In this document: positions 9,275 to 17,879 of the stretch, piece after piece
Layout of the letters: each line of letters starts with the position of its first letter
Numbering within the stretch: the stretch's first letter is position 1
From: Halococcus agarilyticus
Lineage (GTDB): Archaea > Halobacteriota > Halobacteria > Halobacteriales > Halococcaceae
Direction: 5' to 3'
Assembly (NCBI RefSeq): GCF_000334895.1
Contig: NZ_BAFM01000015.1
Location: forward strand, 1-64,000
DNA: 64,000 nucleotides
Notes under the pieces: model-generated
Told to the model about the DNA's origin: nothing
Database searches by the model: none
What the model saw: only the letters and a program-made list of their open reading frames with translations
Position numbers and translations under genes: made by a program

Positions 9275-10471
9275 ATGGCTGACCAAGAGGACAGTCGCGG
9301 GGATCGCGGGCGCGTCTCGCCCGCCGTCGCCCTCGCGCTGGTGCTCGTCGTGGGGGCCGTCGGCGGCGTGGCGTTCGCCCAGTCGACTCCCGATGGACCG
9401 TCCGGGGAAACGGTTCTCGAAAACGCTCACGACCAGTATCGGAACGCCGAAACTCTGACCGGTAGCGCCGACGTCACCGTCTCGAACGCGACGGACGAAC
9501 GATCGGCGACCGTCGAGTACGCGCTCGCCGAGGAGGGCGCACGCGTGAGCGCGACGTACAACGACACGACGATGACCGCAGGAACGAACGAAAGCGTCGC
9601 GTGGGTCTCGGCCCCCGAGGTCGGCGTCCAGCGGACGTGGAACGTCGAGAGCGCGTCGTCGTGGGACGCGAACGAACTCTGCGAGGCCGTTCGGGACGAG
9701 GCGAGCGGGTTCGAACTGACGGACCGGACCGACGTTCCGGACGGTGTGAACGTCTCGGCAGTGCAGGCGAACGTCTCCGCCATCGACTGCGAGTCGCTGA
9801 CGACTGAGTGGGCGGACGCGGAGCGATCGATGCCCGCGAACTGGTCCGAGACGAACCTCAGCGCGACCCTGACCGGGACCGAGACGCTCGACGGGACCGA
9901 GGCCCACGTCGTCGAGATGGCACACGAAAACGAGAGCATTGACGTCGAGGGGACGGTCTGGGTCGCGACCGAGGACGATCGCGTGCTCAAACAGCGCGTG
10001 AGCGACGGCACGAACGCGACCGTCGTGCGCTACGACGACCAGCGGTTCAACGTCAGCATCGACGAGAGCACGTTCGCGCCGCCGACAGCCCGTGACAGCG
10101 CGGTCGGATCGACGACCTACGACGAGTTCGGGGCAACGCAGGACGCGACCGACCGCGACCTCGCGACGCTCGACGCCGACGGGTTCGCGTTCGAAGGAGC
10201 GGTCGTCACGAACGCCGGTGGCGGAACGACCGTCGCCCAGCAGTACGAGAACGGGGCATCGAACGCCACGCTCCTCACGACCGATGCCGAGAGCCTCCCC
10301 TACGACGAACTGAACGGGACCGCCGTCTCGGTGAACGGCGACGACGCCACCGCGACCACGCTTCAGGGCCGAACGATCGTCGTCTGGACGGACGGCGACA
10401 TCACTCACGCCGTCGTGAGCGAGGGGACGACCGACGAGACGGTCGCGCTCGCGGAGTCGGTCTCGGGCTGA
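9275..10471 (+). CDS. exported LolA-like protein
   Basis: The 398-residue protein begins with a hydrophilic stretch and a signal-anchor (residues 15-35, ending GVAFAQ), then a domain with LENAHDQYRNAETLTGSADV, YNDTTM and ETLDGTEAHVVEM, the layout of LolA/LolB-like outer-membrane lipoprotein-sorting folds found in haloarchaea. Many N-x-S/T sequons fit a surface-exposed, glycosylated protein. It is divergent from the LolD/MacB-like ATPase-permease pair and probably works with it. Archaea lack the Lol outer membrane, so the cargo is unknown. Confidence 0.72.
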   Translation: MADQEDSRGDRGRVSPAVALALVLVVGAVGGVAFAQSTPDGPSGETVLENAHDQYRNAETLTGSADVTVSNATDERSATVEYALAEEGARVSATYNDTTMTAGTNESVAWVSAPEVGVQRTWNVESASSWDANELCEAVRDEASGFELTDRTDVPDGVNVSAVQANVSAIDCESLTTEWADAERSMPANWSETNLSATLTGTETLDGTEAHVVEMAHENESIDVEGTVWVATEDDRVLKQRVSDGTNATVVRYDDQRFNVSIDESTFAPPTARDSAVGSTTYDEFGATQDATDRDLATLDADGFAFEGAVVTNAGGGTTVAQQYENGASNATLLTTDAESLPYDELNGTAVSVNGDDATATTLQGRTIVVWTDGDITHAVVSEGTTDETVALAESVSG

Positions 10472-10519
10472 GGCGGTTCGAGTGGCTCGGACGCCCATCG
10501 CCGGACGCGACTGCCGACG

Positions 10520-10675
10520 GCGTGGCGGTGGAGTGGCGCGCGGGAGTGCGCGGGTGGCGCGAGCGTAGCGAGTGCCACCGAACGCACGACTCGCGCGAGG
10601 GATGACTGAGCGAACGACCAGCGGGAGTGAGCGAAGGAGTCGGCTGGGGAGGCGTGTGGTCTGCGGTTCTCGTTT
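10520..10675 (+). repeat. dispersed intergenic repeat, copy B
   Basis: This is the plus-strand copy of the element at 4141-4330. The best-conserved part is 10601-10659, which shares nearly all bases with copy A over about 60 bp; the upstream flank has the same ggcggtgg and cgcgcggg words but is rearranged. It fills most of the 334-bp gap between the LolA-like gene and the carboxyltransferase gene. A frame beginning inside it at 10627 resembles a frame in copy A, which reflects the repeat rather than a gene. Confidence 0.7.
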
Positions 10676-10805
10676 GTGTCGGCACCGCAGCGGTCTCCGA
10701 TACTACTGACACCGGCGACATCAGCCAAAGTGCCGACGCTTTCGCGTCCATCCAGCGCGGAACTGCATGGAAAACCCTTTCCGCAATTCTTGCGCATCGA
10801 AGAAC

Positions 10806-12593
10806 ATGGACATCCGCATCGGCGGGGACGCGAGCGACGAGGAGGCACGCGCCGTCGGGAGTGCGCTGGCCGAACACGTCGGCGAGAGCGTCACGGTCTA
10901 CGTCGGCGATGCCGACGATGCCACGACGACCGTCGAGCCGCCCGAACCCGAGTCATCCGAGTCCGAGCCGCGGTCGCGTGAATCCGGTGGGGCAGCCGAG
11001 TCGGCCGACCACGGCCCGACCGAGCGCGAGGAGCGCCTGCGCGAGGAGATCGCGGACATCGAGCGCGGCGGGCCGGAGAAATACAAAGAACGGCTCGCCG
11101 ACCAGGGCAAGCTGTTCGTCCGCGACCGACTCGATCTCTGGTTCGGCGAGGGCGGGTTCACCTTCGAGGACGGCCGGTTCGCGGGCTTCGACGACTGGCA
11201 TCCCGACAGCCCCGAAGTCGAGGATCCGGACCCGAACACCCGACTGCCCGGCGACGGTCTCCTGACCGGCGCGGCGGAGTTCGAGGGCCGAACGCTCCAC
11301 GCGATGGCGAACGACTTCACCGTGAAGGCCGGCTCGATGGCCGGGAAGGGCGTCGAGAAGTTCCTCCGGATGCAACAGCGCGCGCTCAAGACCGGCCGTC
11401 CGGTACTCTACTTGATGGACTCCTCTGGGGGTCGGATCGACCAGCAGACCGGCTTCTTCGCCAACCGCGAGGGCATCGGGAAGTACTACTACAACCACTC
11501 GATGCTCTCGGGGCGCGTCCCGCAGATCTGCGTGCTCTACGGCCCCTGCATCGCCGGGGCGGCCTACACACCGGTCTTTGCGGATTTCACGGTGATGGTC
11601 GAAGGGATGAGCGCGATGGCCATCGCCTCCCCCCGGATGGTCGAGATGGTGACCGGCGAGGAGATCAGCATGGAAGATCTCGGTGGCGCACAAGTCCACG
11701 CTGCCGAATCGGGCAGCGCCGATCTCGTGGCCGAGGACGAGGAGCACGCCCGCGAGCTCGTCGCCCAACTCGTCACCTACCTGCCGGACAACTCGGACGA
11801 GAAACCGCCTCGCGCCGATAGTGCTCCGCCCGCACGATCGCCCGACGGGATCGATTCGGTGATCCCCGAACGACCGAACAAAGGGTACGACGTTCACGAC
11901 GTGATCGACCGCGTCGCCGATCAGGGCTCGGTGCTCGAACTCCGCGAGCAGTACGGCCCGGAGATCGTGACCGCGTTCTGCCGGATCGACGGCCGGCCCG
12001 TGGGTGTGGTGGCGAACCAGCCCGCCCACCGCGCGGGCGCGATCTTCCCCGACGCCGCCGAGAAGGCCGCGGAGTTCGTCTGGACCTGTGACGCCTACAA
12101 CGTCCCGCTACTCTATCTCTGTGACACGCCAGGGTTCATGGCGGGCTCGCAGGTCGAGAAGGACGGCATCCTCGAACAGGGCAAGAAGATGATCTACGCC
12201 ACGTCGTCGGCCACGGTCCCGAAGCAGTGTGTGGTACTGCGGAAGGCCTACGGCGCGGGGATCTACGCGATGAGCGGGCCGGCGTACGACCCCGAAGCGA
12301 CGCTCGGCCTTCCATCCGGGGAGATCGCCATCATGGGCCCCGAGGCAGCGATCAACGCGGTCTACCGCAACCGGCTCGACGACATCGAGGATGACGACGA
12401 GCGCGCCGAGCGCGAGGCCGAACTCCGCGAGGAGTACCGCGAGGACATCGACGTCCACCGGATGGCGAACGAGGTGGTGATCGACGAGATCGTGCCGCCG
12501 AGCGACCTCCGCGAGGAGCTCGGCGCACGCTTCGCGTTCTACGAGGACGTCGAGAAGTCGGTGCCCGACAAGAAACACGGGACCGTCCTCTGA
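10806..12593 (+). CDS. acyl-CoA carboxylase carboxyltransferase subunit with N-terminal PccX-like extension
   Basis: The 595-residue protein is a biotin-dependent carboxyltransferase (PccB/MMDA family): YLMDSSGGRIDQQTGFF, GPCIAGAAYTPVFADF, CDTPGFMAGSQVEKDGI and MGPEAAINAVY are clear. It would transfer CO2 from carboxybiotin to propionyl- or another acyl-CoA; which one is not decided by sequence, and no biotin carboxylase gene is nearby. The first 75 residues (GDASDEEARAVGSALAEHV, then a Glu/Ser/Pro-rich linker) are extra relative to PccB and resemble the small haloarchaeal acc-operon protein (PccX). The ATG at 10806 is preferred over 10767, which adds non-conserved residues. Confidence 0.87.
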   Translation: MDIRIGGDASDEEARAVGSALAEHVGESVTVYVGDADDATTTVEPPEPESSESEPRSRESGGAAESADHGPTEREERLREEIADIERGGPEKYKERLADQGKLFVRDRLDLWFGEGGFTFEDGRFAGFDDWHPDSPEVEDPDPNTRLPGDGLLTGAAEFEGRTLHAMANDFTVKAGSMAGKGVEKFLRMQQRALKTGRPVLYLMDSSGGRIDQQTGFFANREGIGKYYYNHSMLSGRVPQICVLYGPCIAGAAYTPVFADFTVMVEGMSAMAIASPRMVEMVTGEEISMEDLGGAQVHAAESGSADLVAEDEEHARELVAQLVTYLPDNSDEKPPRADSAPPARSPDGIDSVIPERPNKGYDVHDVIDRVADQGSVLELREQYGPEIVTAFCRIDGRPVGVVANQPAHRAGAIFPDAAEKAAEFVWTCDAYNVPLLYLCDTPGFMAGSQVEKDGILEQGKKMIYATSSATVPKQCVVLRKAYGAGIYAMSGPAYDPEATLGLPSGEIAIMGPEAAINAVYRNRLDDIEDDDERAEREAELREEYREDIDVHRMANEVVIDEIVPPSDLREELGARFAFYEDVEKSVPDKKHGTVL

Positions 12594-12673
12594 CCGCGCT
12601 CATCGAAGACGAGAACTGGCCCCTCGCGGGCGTCGAGAGAAGCGTTTAGGTCGACACCGCACGTTCGAGAAGT

Positions 12674-13423
12674 GTGCGCATCGAGAACAGCTTCATCCCC
12701 GTCCACGGCGTCGGGGAGGCGACCGAACGCCGGCTCTGGGCGGAGGGCATCACCCACTGGGACGCGTTCGACGGTTCGAGCGTCGGCGCGACGACCGAGC
12801 GCCGCATCCGCGAGTTCATCGCGACCGCGCGCGACCGCCTCGACGCGGGCGACGCCGCCTTCTTCGACGACGCCTTCCCCTCGTCGAGTCGGTGGCGACT
12901 CTACGAGAACTTCCGGAACGCGACCTGTTTTTTCGACATCGAGACCACGGGCCTCGACGCACGTCACAGCGACGTGACGACCGTGAGCTTTCACCGTGCC
13001 GGCGAGACGACCACGCTCGTCCGCGGAGAGGATCTCACCCGGACAGCGGTCGAAGAACAGCTCGCCGACGCTAGCCTCCTGGTGACGTTCAACGGCAAGC
13101 GCTTCGACGTCCCCTTCCTCGAACGTTCGTTCGACCTCGACATCGACCGCCCACACATCGATCTCATGTACCCGTGCCGCCAGCTCGGGCTCACCGGTGG
13201 GCTGAAACCAATCGAACGCGCGGTCGGGATCGAGCGCGATCGGCCGGAGCTCTCGGGGCGGGACGCGGTCCGGCTGTGGCACCAGTACGAACGCGGCGAC
13301 GATCGCGCGCTCTCGACCCTGGTGTCGTACAACCGTGCCGACACGGTGAACCTCGAATCGCTCATGGACGTCGTCACCGGTCGGCTCCACGACGAGGTCT
13401 TCGCCACGGACGACGAGGCCTGA
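12674..13423 (+). CDS. RNase H-like (YprB-type) exonuclease domain protein
   Basis: The 249-residue protein has FFDIETTGLDARHSDVTTV near residue 87, a DEDD-superfamily exonuclease motif I, plus LLVTFNGKRFDVPFLE (motif II) and YNRADTVNLESLM (motif III), as in the YprB/ribonuclease-H-like family. The N-terminal HGVGEATERRLW segment resembles a helix-hairpin-helix. Likely a nucleic-acid 3'-5' exonuclease; the substrate is unknown. Translation starts at GTG 12674, which opens the conserved N-terminus. Confidence 0.82.
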   Translation: MRIENSFIPVHGVGEATERRLWAEGITHWDAFDGSSVGATTERRIREFIATARDRLDAGDAAFFDDAFPSSSRWRLYENFRNATCFFDIETTGLDARHSDVTTVSFHRAGETTTLVRGEDLTRTAVEEQLADASLLVTFNGKRFDVPFLERSFDLDIDRPHIDLMYPCRQLGLTGGLKPIERAVGIERDRPELSGRDAVRLWHQYERGDDRALSTLVSYNRADTVNLESLMDVVTGRLHDEVFATDDEA

Positions 13424-13577
13424 CCACGGGACCTCGGCGATCGGAGGGGACGGGCTCGACTTCGAAACGGCGTCGCTGGTTCTCGAGGGGGAGCACTGCA
13501 AGGCTCGTTCGCTCCGCTGTCGACTGTCGATCGGCTCACGCCGTCAAAAAAGCCGCGAGAAGGATCGTCGAGAGGGG

Positions 13578-14477
13578 TTATTCGCGCCGTGCAGCGACGA
13601 GTGCGGCCGCGAGCAGCGCCACCACGCCGGCGATCAGCGTGAAGCCCGGCCCGTTACCGCTGCTGGTCGTCGTCTCTTCGCCGCCACCGCCGCCGTCAGT
13701 GGCAGTATCGCCGCCGCCTTCAGTAGCGGTCTCCGTGCTGCCTTCGGTCGTCTCCATGCCGGTGGTCGTCATGTTGCCTTCCATGCCGGTGGTCGTCATG
13801 TTGCCTTCCATGCCGGTGGTCGTCATCTCGGTCCCGGTCGTGGTCATCATCGACTCGTTGGCCTCGGCGACGTCGAGGGTGGTGTTCGCGAAAGAGCCGT
13901 TGTTGACCGCGACGCCCACGGTGTAGTTGCCGGCTTCCGGCGGGTTCGTCACGCCGCCGTAGGTCATCATGATCTGGTCACCCTCGCTGACCTCGATCGA
14001 CTCGTCGAACCCGATCGTGAGGTTCTGGCCGTTCGGCCCGTACGTCGCCGCGGTCGCGTTCGCGGTGGCGTCCGTGTCGCCGGCGGTCACCGAGAACAGC
14101 GAGCTCAACACCAGCCCGAAGCTCGCGTTGGACTCGCCGTAATTGACTGTGACCTCGGTCAGGTTCCCGGTGGCGTTCTCACCCATCACGACCGCCGAGA
14201 CCGTGTGGTTCGCGCTCGCGTTCGCCGCGCTCGGCTCCGCCACGATCGAGACGTTCTCGTCCGTCGCGTTCGTCATCGTCCCGTTGTCCATGGTCGTCCC
14301 CGCCATGGTCGTCTCGTTGCCCATGGTCCCGTTCATCATCGTCGTCTCGTTTCCAGTCTCGTTGCCACCGTCCTGTGCGCCGACCGTTCCGACCGCGGCG
14401 ACAGTGCCAACTGCGGCTGCCAGCACTACCAGCCCGGCGAGGAACAGGCTCCGACGTGTATCGTGCGTTCGTGTCAT
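13578..14477 (-). CDS. PGF-CTERM surface glycoprotein, paralogue 1
   Basis: The 299-residue protein has a signal peptide (MTRTHDTRRSLFLAGLVVL, cleavage near VGAQD), a Met/Thr/Asn-rich segment full of N-x-S/T sequons, a central domain of about 145 residues, a Thr/Gly-rich stalk with a 9-residue repeat, and the C-terminal GPGFTLIAGVVALLAAAL plus AARRE, a PGF-CTERM signal. Known: such proteins are processed by archaeosortase ArtA and lipid-anchored to the cell surface. The ATG at 14477 starts the signal peptide; an upstream in-frame ATG at 14594 adds an unrelated 39 residues. A second paralogue lies just upstream. Confidence 0.85.
   Translation of the reverse strand: MTRTHDTRRSLFLAGLVVLAAAVGTVAAVGTVGAQDGGNETGNETTMMNGTMGNETTMAGTTMDNGTMTNATDENVSIVAEPSAANASANHTVSAVVMGENATGNLTEVTVNYGESNASFGLVLSSLFSVTAGDTDATANATAATYGPNGQNLTIGFDESIEVSEGDQIMMTYGGVTNPPEAGNYTVGVAVNNGSFANTTLDVAEANESMMTTTGTEMTTTGMEGNMTTTGMEGNMTTTGMETTEGSTETATEGGGDTATDGGGGGEETTTSSGNGPGFTLIAGVVALLAAALVAARRE
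13754..13826. repeat. 27-bp tandem repeat in the glycoprotein stalk
   Basis: Two full copies (13754-13780, 13781-13807) and 19 bp of a third are identical. On the coding strand they give the 9-residue unit NMTTTGMEG, each unit supplying an N-glycosylation sequon and threonines. The second paralogue lacks this array, so the stalk length has diverged by repeat slippage. Confidence 0.85.
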
Positions 14478-14753
14478 AGTTCGATGGATCACCGTTTCAT
14501 GGAGGCGATGGACGTTCTGTGCCGGGTCGCCCGGACCGATCCCGGCGATGGAGGCCGCCACCACCCATGAGTGACTTCGGTATCTGCGATACACCGCCCT
14601 CGTAAAATCCTTTTGGTATTATGTACGGCAGGACGAGACGAACGGAGGCGACGTCACTGAGGGCGTTCGCTCGTCGGTCCGGTCGAGCGATCGGCTCGGA
14701 GAACCGATCACGGAACGCCGAAAAATCCACCCGAAACGCTCGCTACACCGCGT

Positions 14754-16175
14754 TCAGTCGCGCCGTGCAGCGACGAGTGCGGCCGCGAGCAGCGCCACCA
14801 CGCCGGCGATCAGCGTGAAGCCCGGCCCGCCGGCCTCGGTCGTCTGCTCGCCGCCACCACCGTCCGTGGCGGTCTCCCCGCCGTCACCGCCGGTGGTTCC
14901 GTCGTTGCCGGCGGTGGTGGCCCCGCCTTCTGTCGTCTCGTCCGTTCCCTGCGTCGTACCGTTCATCCCGGTCGTCTCCGTCGTGTCGCCCTCGGTCGTC
15001 TCGGTTCCGGTGGTCTCCGTTTCGCTCGTCCCGGTCGTGGTCATCATCGACTCGTTGGCCTCGGCGACGTCGAGGGTGGTGTTCGCGAAGGAGCCGTTGT
15101 TGACCGCGACGCCCACGGTGTAGTTGCCGGCTTCCGGCGGGTTCGTCACGCCGCCGTAGGTCATCATGATCTGGTCACCCTCGCTGACCTCGATCGACTC
15201 GTCGAACCCGATCGTGAGGTTCTGGCCGTTCGGCCCGTACGTCGCCGCGGTCGCGTTCGCGGTGGCGTCCGTGTCGCCGGCGGTCACCGAGAACAGCGAG
15301 CTCAACACCAGCCCGAAGCTCGCGTTGGACTCGCCGTAATTGACTGTGACCTCGGTCAGGTTCCCGGTGGCGTTCTCACCCATCACGACCGCCGAGACCG
15401 TGTGGTTCGCGCTCGCGTTCGCCGCGCTCGGCTCCACCACGATCGAGACGTTCTCGTCCGTCGCGTTCGTCATCGGCCCGTTGCCCATGGTCGTCTCGTT
15501 GGCCGTCCCGTTCGCCATCGCCGTGCCGTTCTCGGCTCCCATTTCGGTCTCGTTGGCCGACGGCTCCGACGTGGTCCCGTTCGCCGTCTCGTTGGTCGTC
15601 GTCTCGTTGGTCGTCGTCTCGTTGGCCGTCGTGGCTCCCTCGGCCGTCTCGTTTGCCGCGGATTCGTTCGAGGGCTCCTCGGCCGACGGTTCGCCGGTGA
15701 CTTCGAGCGGGACCGTGGTCGTCGCGTCCTCGCCGACGACGCTCACGGTGAAGTCGTACTCGCCGGCCTCGACGCCGGTGAAGTTCATGCCGACGATGTC
15801 GGTCCGATCGAGATCGGTCGGCGGCAGGCTCGTGTCGTTGCCGAAGGTGATCTTGTCGACCCGATCGTCGCTGAGCCCCGACGCGGCGATCTCGACGTCG
15901 TACGTCTCTCCGTCCGCCGGACCGTAGACGATGTTCAAATTGAGTACGCCGCCGTCGGTCGAGTCGACGGTGTTGGCACAGCAGTCCCGAAAGCGTGCGT
16001 TCAGCGGATCGTCCGCCGGCGGGTCGTAGAAGTTCTCCACGCTCGCGTTGCCGGTCTCGTTGCCGCCGTCCTGTGCACCGACCGTCCCGGCCGCGCCGAC
16101 CGCACCGACGGCGGCCGCCAGCACCATCACGCCAGCGAGAAGCAGGCTCCGACGTCTCTCGTTCGTTCGTGTCAT
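14754..16175 (-). CDS. PGF-CTERM surface glycoprotein, paralogue 2
   Basis: The 473-residue protein has a signal peptide closely matching its neighbour, an extra N-terminal domain of about 130 residues with an adjacent cysteine pair (RDCCANTV) not present in paralogue 1, an Asn/Glu/Thr-rich linker with repeated NETTT units, the shared 149-residue central domain, a Thr/Gly stalk and the PGF-CTERM tail GPGFTLIAGVVALLAAAL. A TATA-like box (minus strand, about 16285-16293) precedes it by roughly 110 bp. It is expected to be ArtA-processed and surface-anchored; its ligand or role is unknown. Confidence 0.85.
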   Translation of the reverse strand: MTRTNERRRSLLLAGVMVLAAAVGAVGAAGTVGAQDGGNETGNASVENFYDPPADDPLNARFRDCCANTVDSTDGGVLNLNIVYGPADGETYDVEIAASGLSDDRVDKITFGNDTSLPPTDLDRTDIVGMNFTGVEAGEYDFTVSVVGEDATTTVPLEVTGEPSAEEPSNESAANETAEGATTANETTTNETTTNETANGTTSEPSANETEMGAENGTAMANGTANETTMGNGPMTNATDENVSIVVEPSAANASANHTVSAVVMGENATGNLTEVTVNYGESNASFGLVLSSLFSVTAGDTDATANATAATYGPNGQNLTIGFDESIEVSEGDQIMMTYGGVTNPPEAGNYTVGVAVNNGSFANTTLDVAEANESMMTTTGTSETETTGTETTEGDTTETTGMNGTTQGTDETTEGGATTAGNDGTTGGDGGETATDGGGGEQTTEAGGPGFTLIAGVVALLAAALVAARRD

Positions 16176-16386
16176 GGTTGGGTTGGTCCCTCCAGCGACG
16201 GCGGTGCGACCGGTCCGGACATCCGGCGGTCCTCGAAGACGTGCCGTCGGTGGTTTCGGAGGTTGGTCTGGAGGACACACCAGCGTAATAAATTCCTTGT
16301 GGTGGCGCACGCGCCACGCACTCCCGACGATCCCGACCCGGTCCCGGACGTCGACGAGCGGTCGACGTTCTCCCCCGATAGAGAGC

Positions 16387-16842
16387 TCACTCGACGTGCT
16401 CGCGCTTCAGCGAGAGCGTCGTCCTGTCGAACTCACAGACGAGATCGTCGTCTTGGTTGAACGCCTCGACGTGTATGGTGACGACGCCGCGCTCGCCGTC
16501 GCTGGTCTCGCGCTTCTCGACGACGGTCGAACGCGCGCGGATCGTGTCGCCGTGAAAGACCGGGGAGGGATGTTCGACGTCGTCGTACGAGAGGTTGGCG
16601 ACGATGGTTCCATCCGACGTGTCCGGGATCGTGAGGCCGACCGCGAGGCTCATGGTGTAGAGCCCGTTGACGAGTCGCTCGCCGAACTGGCTCTCCTCGG
16701 CGAACTCGCCGTCGAGGTGGAGCGGCTGCTGGTTCATCGTCATGTCACAGAAGCGCTGGTTGTCGCTCTCGCTCACCGTCCGGCGTTTCTCGTGCTCGAT
16801 GGTCTCGCCCTCGTCGTAGTCCTCGTAGTAGCGGCCGACCAT
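16387..16842 (-). CDS. MaoC-family (R)-specific hydratase/dehydratase
   Basis: The 151-residue single hot-dog domain begins YYEDYDEGETIEHEKRRTV and includes NQQPLHLDGEFAEES, the MaoC hydratase motif with catalytic Asp/His-type positions, and PSPVFHGDTIRARSTV. MaoC proteins hydrate enoyl- or mesaconyl-type CoA esters. It is divergent from a CitE-like lyase gene and near glutamate dehydrogenase, which fits C4/C5 dicarboxylyl-CoA metabolism such as the haloarchaeal methylaspartate cycle, but that is inference; it is much shorter than a two-domain mesaconyl-CoA hydratase. Confidence 0.82.
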   Translation of the reverse strand: MVGRYYEDYDEGETIEHEKRRTVSESDNQRFCDMTMNQQPLHLDGEFAEESQFGERLVNGLYTMSLAVGLTIPDTSDGTIVANLSYDDVEHPSPVFHGDTIRARSTVVEKRETSDGERGVVTIHVEAFNQDDDLVCEFDRTTLSLKREHVE

Positions 16843-16953
16843 ACGGTTCCTTCGCGCGCTCGAACCGAAAAGCCACCGGTGAGCGAGTGATCGGTGTCGC
16901 GATGACGGCGTGTCGGACACCATCTTGAAACCACCGGCCGCCGGAGTACGCTC

Positions 16954-17802
16954 ATGGTCCGCAGAAGCGTGCTGTTCACGCCCGGTGATCGACCCGAGAT
17001 GTGCCGAAAGGCTCCCGAGACTGGCGCGGATGTCGTGGTGTTCGACCTCGAGGACGCGGTCGCGCCCGCCCGGAAAGCCGAGGCCCGCACGGCGGTCGCT
17101 GACGTGCTCACCTCCGGGCTCGATCCCGACTGTGAGGTCTGCGTTCGGGTCACGGCCGACGACGCGGCCGCCGATCTCGACGTCCTCCTCGACGACACGC
17201 CCGACGAACTCCGTCTCGATGCGCTCATGCTGCCGAAGGTCGAAACGAGCGAGGACGTTCGCCGGCTCGCCAACCAGGCCACCGAGCGCGAGCACGATCT
17301 CCCGGTGTTCGCACTGGTCGAGACCGCTCGGGGTGTGCTCCACGCCGAGGGGATCGCCGCCGCCGAGCCCACGACCGCGGTGTGTTTCGGCGCTGAGGAC
17401 CTCGCGGCCGACGTCGGGGCGAGCCGAACCGAGGAGGGAACGGAAGTGCTCTATGCCCGCGAACACGCCGTTCTCGCGGCGAGCGCAGCCGGCGTCGACG
17501 CTATCGATACGGTCTTCACCGACATCGAGAACAGGGAGCGACTCCGGACTGAGACCGAGTTCGCCGCCGAACTCGGCTACGACGGCAAGATGGCGATCCA
17601 TCCCGCCCAGGTCGACCCGATCAACGACGCCTACACCCCGAGTCCGGAGCGCGTCGCGTGGGCCGAGCGCGTACTCGACGCGCGAGCCGAGGCCGACGCC
17701 GACGGCCGGGGCGTGTTCCGGGTCGACGGCGAGATGATCGACGCGCCGCTGATCGCCCAGGCCGAACGAGTGATCGAACGAGCGAACGCCGCCGGTCGCT
17801 GA
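16954..17802 (+). CDS. CitE-like HpcH/HpaI aldolase (malyl-/citramalyl-CoA lyase type)
   Basis: The 282-residue TIM barrel has RSVLFTPGDRPEM, VVFDLEDAVAPARK, MLPKVE, CFGAEDLAADVG and GKMAIHPAQVDPIN, the full CitE/Mcl motif set including the Mg-binding Glu and Asp. Enzymes of this family cleave malyl-CoA, beta-methylmalyl-CoA or citramalyl-CoA to glyoxylate or pyruvate plus an acyl-CoA. It starts 111 bp from the divergent MaoC gene, a frequent pairing. Which CoA ester is used cannot be read here. Confidence 0.85.
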   Translation: MVRRSVLFTPGDRPEMCRKAPETGADVVVFDLEDAVAPARKAEARTAVADVLTSGLDPDCEVCVRVTADDAAADLDVLLDDTPDELRLDALMLPKVETSEDVRRLANQATEREHDLPVFALVETARGVLHAEGIAAAEPTTAVCFGAEDLAADVGASRTEEGTEVLYAREHAVLAASAAGVDAIDTVFTDIENRERLRTETEFAAELGYDGKMAIHPAQVDPINDAYTPSPERVAWAERVLDARAEADADGRGVFRVDGEMIDAPLIAQAERVIERANAAGR

Positions 17803-17879
17803 TTACCGTATACACCTCAATATTATTCGTGTGGTATGTGTCTCGACACGCTTAACAGGCGGCTCGGCGAGGTACGGGT

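Noticed and set aside
10627-11265. Frame starting MSEGVGWGG, similar to a frame at 3870-4181
   Set aside because: Similarity comes from the intergenic repeat; the frame then overlaps the real carboxyltransferase gene in the wrong phase.
13754-13826. Short tandem array considered as a CRISPR start
   Set aside because: Units are contiguous with no spacers and encode NMTTTGMEG in frame within the glycoprotein stalk.
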